In this document: positions 60,601-64,000 of the stretch, in pieces
Numbering within the stretch: the stretch's first letter is position 1
How the letters are laid out: each line of letters begins with the position of its first letter
Assembly (NCBI GenBank): GCA_016719945.1
Contig: JADJYE010000041.1
Coordinates: 248,001 to 312,000 of the forward strand
Reading direction: 5' to 3'
DNA length: 64,000 bases
Source of the DNA: Polyangiaceae bacterium
GTDB taxonomy: Bacteria > Myxococcota_A > Polyangia > Polyangiales > Polyangiaceae
Position numbers and translations under genes: made by a program
Notes under the pieces: generated by a model
What the model saw: the letters and a program-made list of their open reading frames with translations, nothing else
Databases searched by the model: none
Told to the model about the DNA's origin: nothing

Positions 60601-63597
60601 ATGACCGCTCGAAGCGGCTACACCCGCAGCGCCAGGCAGCCGATGGCCTCCATCCTGGTCGCGCTGCTCCTCGCCCTCGCCTGCCTGCTGCCTGCCCGCG
60701 CCGTCCGAGCCGACGGCAACGCCGACGAGGCCGATCTACATTTCCAGATCGGTGCGGAGCTGTACGCCAAGGAAGACTATCGGGGCGCCCTCGAGCATTT
60801 CCTGCTGTCGAACCGGCTCGTCCCCAACAAGAACGTCGTCTTCAACATCGGGCGTACGTTCGAGAAGCTGGCGGGGCGGGCGACCAGCACCGACACGGCG
60901 ACCAAGTACTTCTCGGATGCCTACCGGTACTACACCGACGCGCGAGAGTCCGAGACCGACGAGAAGGTGAAGGGGGAGCTCGACAAGGCGCTCGAGCGCA
61001 TCGGCGCGAACGTGAGCGTGCTCTCCGTCGAGACCACCCCGCCGGGCGCGACCGTCTACATCGATCGCAAGGACCTCGGGTCGCGCGGCAAGTCCCCTCG
61101 TCCCCTGGCGCTCCCGCCCGGGAAGTACAAGGTCATCGTCGAGAAGGACGGCTTCGAGGCCGCCGTGGTCGAGGGGGTCGAGGCGAAGAAGGGCGAGAAG
61201 ACCAAGGTCACCCTGGCGCTCAAGGAGATCCTCGGGAGCGTCAAGGTCGACGTCGAAGGGGCGCCCACGGCCAAGGTCCACATCCAAGACGAAGGCGCCC
61301 CTGCCGTCTGCGACGCTCCGTGCACGTTCACCGTCCGTCCGGGGACCTACCTGCTCTACTTCTCGAACCCCGGGTTCATGGCGGTGCCCCGCCAGATCGT
61401 GGTCGAGCCGAACGGCTTGGTCACCACCATCGCGCGGCTGTCGCCCCAGTCAGGCACGTTGTACGTCGACGCCGACGAGCGCGGCGCGCGCATCGAGGTC
61501 GACGGCAAGTTCGGCGGGATCACGCCCGGGCTCGTCCAGAACGTGGGCGTCGGCAAGCGCGTCGTCAGCGTCACCCTGCGCGGCTACGCGGCGATCGAGC
61601 GCGTCGTGGAGGTCAAGCCCAACCAGCAGACCGACCTGGTCGGTCTGAGGCTCGAGCCGCTGCGCGAGGTCCAGGCCGTGTCGAGGTTGACGGAGGCCAT
61701 CGAGGACGCCCCGAGCTCTCTGTCCATCATCGACGGACGTGAGCTGCGGGCGTTCGGCTATCCGACCATCGCGGAGGCGCTGCGCGGCGTTCGCGGCTTC
61801 TATGTCTCGAACGATCGCGCGTACGTGTCTGCCGGCGCGCGCGGCATCGGTGAGCCGGGCGACTACGGCAACCGCCTCCTCGTCCTGTCGGACGGCGCGG
61901 TCCTCAACGACGACCTCTTGAACAGCTCGTACATCGGCTCCGATGGACGCAACGACCTGGGCGACGTGGAGCGCATCGAGATCGTCCGCGGCCCAGGCTC
62001 GCTGCTCTACGGTACGGGCGCGTTCAGCGGCGTCGTCAACTTGGTCCCGCGCTACCGCGACAACCCGTCGAGCGTCTTCGTGAGCGGCGGCACCTACGAC
62101 AACGGCGTTGCGCGCGCGCGCGGCGGCTTCCACTACAACTTCTCCAAGGACGCCGGGATGTGGGCCAGCGTCTCGGCCTCCCGCTCAGACGGCCTCACGG
62201 AGACGACCGACGTGAGCGGCTCCTCGCAGACCGCCCAGAGCGTCGACAAATTCGAGGCGGTCGGCACCGCGGGCAGCGTGTTCTGGAAGGACCTGTCGGC
62301 GCAGTGGTTCTACCACCGCAAGCAGCAACAAATCCCGACCGGGGCGGCCGCCACCGTGATCGGCGACGACCGCTCGCACTACTTCGACGAGCGCGCGATG
62401 GGCGAGGTGCGCTGGGAGCCACGCTTCAACGAGTACGTGCAGCTGTACCTACGCGCTCACGCCAACCACTACCACTTCAATGGTCTGTACGTCGTGCCAG
62501 GGGGCGACCCACCCCTCGGGGAGGACCTGTACGGCTCGTGGTTCGGCGGTGAGGCGCGCGTCGTCATCAACCCGCTCAAGCAGCTGCGCATCGTGGCGGG
62601 CGGAGAGGTGCAGCACCACCCGTTCACGGCCTTGAAGGGCACGGAGCTCGAGGCCGACCTCGAGACCCCGACCGAGGACGGCGTCTACCTCGACGAGGAG
62701 AGCTCGTTCACGTTCGGCGCGCCCTACGCGTTGCTCGAGGCCTCCCCGCTCGAGTGGCTGCGCGTCTCGGCCGGCATCCGCTTCGACATCTACACGACGT
62801 TCGGAGCCATCGCGATCCCGCGCGGCGCGGTCATCTTCAAGCCCACCAAGGGCGGCGCGCTCAAGCTGATGGGCGGCCGCGCGTTCCGCGCTCCCAGCAT
62901 CTACGAGCAGTTCTACAACGACGGCGGCTTCTCGCAGGCCAAGGCCACCGACCCCGAGCGCGGGCTCGCGCTGCAGCCGGAGTCGATCGTCTCGGGCGAG
63001 GTGGAGTACTCCCAGCGCTTCCTCGAGGACTGGGTCGCGCTCGGCGCGGTGCACTCGAGCTTCGTGGAGCGCATCATCAACACGGTCGAGGACGAGTCCG
63101 GCCCCGGCGTCGATCGCTACGCCAACAGCGACGTACCCGCCTTCACGCTGGGTGGAGAGGTCGAGCTCAGGCGAGAGTGGCGCCAGGGCTGGATGCTCGC
63201 GGCCTATTACGGCTACCAGCGCGCGCAGTACCTCAACCCGACCGACCCTGCCCTGCAGGACAACCCGCGGCTGATCAACGCACCCCAGCACCTCGCCGGG
63301 GCCAAGGCTGTGGTCCCGATCGTCGACGAGGTCGCGTCGATCGGCGCGCGCGCGACGCTCGAGGCGCCGCGCCGCATCAGCCTCGAGAGCGACGAGGTGA
63401 CCGAGCCGGCGGCGGTGGTCGATCTCACCCTGAGCGGCTTCGCGGCTCGCTATGGCATCCGGTACACCGTCGGCATCTACAACCTGTTCGGGTGGGAGTA
63501 CCTCGCCCCGGCGGCCGAGGCCTACGGCACCAACCGCAACCTGCAGAACGGTCGCACGTTCCTCGCCGAGATCTCCCTCATCTACCCCCCGCAGTAA
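60601..63597 (+). CDS. TonB-dependent receptor fused to N-terminal TPR and PEGA domains
   Basis: The frame is open far upstream, but the ATG at 60601 has AGGGG 6 bases before it and starts a signal peptide (LLLALACLLPARAVRADG), giving 998 residues. Residues ~40-140 are TPR-like (FQIGAELYAKEDYRGALEHFLLSN). Three PEGA-type modules follow to ~350 (VETTPPGATVYIDRKDLG; VDVEGAPTAKVHIQ; VDADERGARIEVDGKFG). The plug domain begins near 361 (RLTEAIEDAPSSLSIIDG) and includes IEIVRGPGSLLYGTGAFSGVVNLV. The barrel then runs to the end. No TonB box is clear. Ligand unknown. The usual receptor is 600-900 residues without TPR/PEGA. Confidence 0.9.
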   Translation: MTARSGYTRSARQPMASILVALLLALACLLPARAVRADGNADEADLHFQIGAELYAKEDYRGALEHFLLSNRLVPNKNVVFNIGRTFEKLAGRATSTDTATKYFSDAYRYYTDARESETDEKVKGELDKALERIGANVSVLSVETTPPGATVYIDRKDLGSRGKSPRPLALPPGKYKVIVEKDGFEAAVVEGVEAKKGEKTKVTLALKEILGSVKVDVEGAPTAKVHIQDEGAPAVCDAPCTFTVRPGTYLLYFSNPGFMAVPRQIVVEPNGLVTTIARLSPQSGTLYVDADERGARIEVDGKFGGITPGLVQNVGVGKRVVSVTLRGYAAIERVVEVKPNQQTDLVGLRLEPLREVQAVSRLTEAIEDAPSSLSIIDGRELRAFGYPTIAEALRGVRGFYVSNDRAYVSAGARGIGEPGDYGNRLLVLSDGAVLNDDLLNSSYIGSDGRNDLGDVERIEIVRGPGSLLYGTGAFSGVVNLVPRYRDNPSSVFVSGGTYDNGVARARGGFHYNFSKDAGMWASVSASRSDGLTETTDVSGSSQTAQSVDKFEAVGTAGSVFWKDLSAQWFYHRKQQQIPTGAAATVIGDDRSHYFDERAMGEVRWEPRFNEYVQLYLRAHANHYHFNGLYVVPGGDPPLGEDLYGSWFGGEARVVINPLKQLRIVAGGEVQHHPFTALKGTELEADLETPTEDGVYLDEESSFTFGAPYALLEASPLEWLRVSAGIRFDIYTTFGAIAIPRGAVIFKPTKGGALKLMGGRAFRAPSIYEQFYNDGGFSQAKATDPERGLALQPESIVSGEVEYSQRFLEDWVALGAVHSSFVERIINTVEDESGPGVDRYANSDVPAFTLGGEVELRREWRQGWMLAAYYGYQRAQYLNPTDPALQDNPRLINAPQHLAGAKAVVPIVDEVASIGARATLEAPRRISLESDEVTEPAAVVDLTLSGFAARYGIRYTVGIYNLFGWEYLAPAAEAYGTNRNLQNGRTFLAEISLIYPPQ

Positions 63598-63606
63598 TTT
63601 CGGGGG

Positions 63607-64000
63607 TCATCGTCCCCCGCGCGGCACCAGGGCGTCGACGAAGCGCTTCGTCGCGCGGCCCTGGTGCCGACCCTCTCGCAGGTAGAGGCGCGGCGTGAAG
63701 GTGTGGGCCCAGCCACCTTCGAACTTGAGGATCGCCAGGGCGCGCGACTTGAGGTCCCGCCGGGCGAGGTGCTCCGGGAGCCAGCCGAAGCCGATCCCGG
63801 CGAGGATGGCGTCCTTCTTCGCGACGAAGTCATTGAGCAGCGCGGTCGAGCGGGCCTCGAGCTGGGCGGTCGGCAGCTCGAGGCGGGGGTCTGAGCCGTG
63901 CACCGTGAGCAACAGGTGGGCGCCGAGATCGCTGGCGCAGAGCGGCCCTTTGACCTTCGTGAGAGGGTGCTTGGTGTGCGCGACGAGCAGCGCGCGGACC
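63607..64000 (-). CDS. LysR-type transcriptional regulator, C-terminal part, cut by window edge
   Basis: The leftward frame is open to the window edge and ends at 63607, giving about 131 residues. It reads VAHTKHPLTKVKGPLCASDLGAHLLLTV, then LLNDFVAKKDAILAGIGFGWLPEHL and VDALVPRGGR. This is the substrate-binding (RD2) half of a LysR-type regulator, where 'HPL', the 'KKDAILAGIGFGWLP' helix and a basic end are typical. The DNA-binding domain lies outside. The stop is 9 bases from the end of the convergent receptor gene. Confidence 0.78.
   Translation of the reverse strand, partial: VRALLVAHTKHPLTKVKGPLCASDLGAHLLLTVHGSDPRLELPTAQLEARSTALLNDFVAKKDAILAGIGFGWLPEHLARRDLKSRALAILKFEGGWAHTFTPRLYLREGRHQGRATKRFVDALVPRGGR

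Overview
This window is high-GC bacterial chromosome, most likely from a myxobacterium or a close relative (Myxococcota, Polyangia-like). The grounds are the very GC-rich codon use, five Ser/Thr protein kinases of the soluble or single-span myxobacterial type, many lipoproteins with Gly/Ser-rich linkers after the lipobox, PEGA/TPR proteins, FG-GAP-repeat lipoproteins, and a protein resembling the MXAN_5187 family. No mobile element, CRISPR array or rRNA gene is visible.

Layout. 1-12.8 kb: a partial homoserine kinase, divergent hflX, then a leftward block of lgt (prolipoprotein diacylglyceryl transferase), a small barrel-like protein, a Ser/Thr kinase, a TPR/PEGA protein and a Cys-rich lipoprotein. 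Two rightward genes and a leftward zinc-ribbon kinase follow. 13-28.3 kb: the conserved translation/transcription cluster tRNA-Thr, tRNA-Tyr, tRNA-Gly, tRNA-Thr, tuf, rpmG, tRNA-Trp, secE, nusG, rplK, rplA, rplJ, rplL, rpoB, rpoC, ending in a strong hairpin. SecE carries a long acidic tandem-repeat extension. The rplL-rpoB spacer contains mutually exclusive hairpins that look like an attenuator.

28.3-43.2 kb: accessory genes. These are a frameshifted conserved gene, a DUF2169-like protein, a tiny lipoprotein, two tandem GH13 amylase-family lipoproteins (the second frameshifted), an orphan ClpV/ClpB-type AAA+ unfoldase, a large c-type-heme lipoprotein, and a sulfur-linked operon. That operon encodes an ETHE1-like metallo-beta-lactamase protein that appears damaged near its N-terminus, a rhodanese and a SulP permease. 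It is preceded by a perfect 32-nt palindrome containing the sequence bound by LacI-family Cra/FruR. 43.2-64 kb: a leftward set of kinase, PEGA protein and two FG-GAP lipoproteins; a frameshifted esterase; a DsbA-family protein with an in-frame TGA at its first catalytic cysteine; a pentaheme lipoprotein next to a CcmH-like protein; an NTF2-like lipoprotein; two coupled kinases; a TPR-PEGA-TonB-dependent receptor fusion; and the end of a LysR-type regulator.

The most notable item is the DsbA-family gene at 51853-52782. It is split by TGA exactly where the CPHC motif should begin, and a hairpin with GGUCC in its loop follows at selenocysteine-insertion spacing. I read it as a selenoprotein (U-P-H-C) that ordinary gene callers would cut in two.

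Caveat. Three genes (28321-29135, 32843-35007, 51404 region) each lose one base in a G/C run. A fourth (around 55292) and the metallo-beta-lactamase gene also change frame. These may be assembly errors rather than true pseudogenes.
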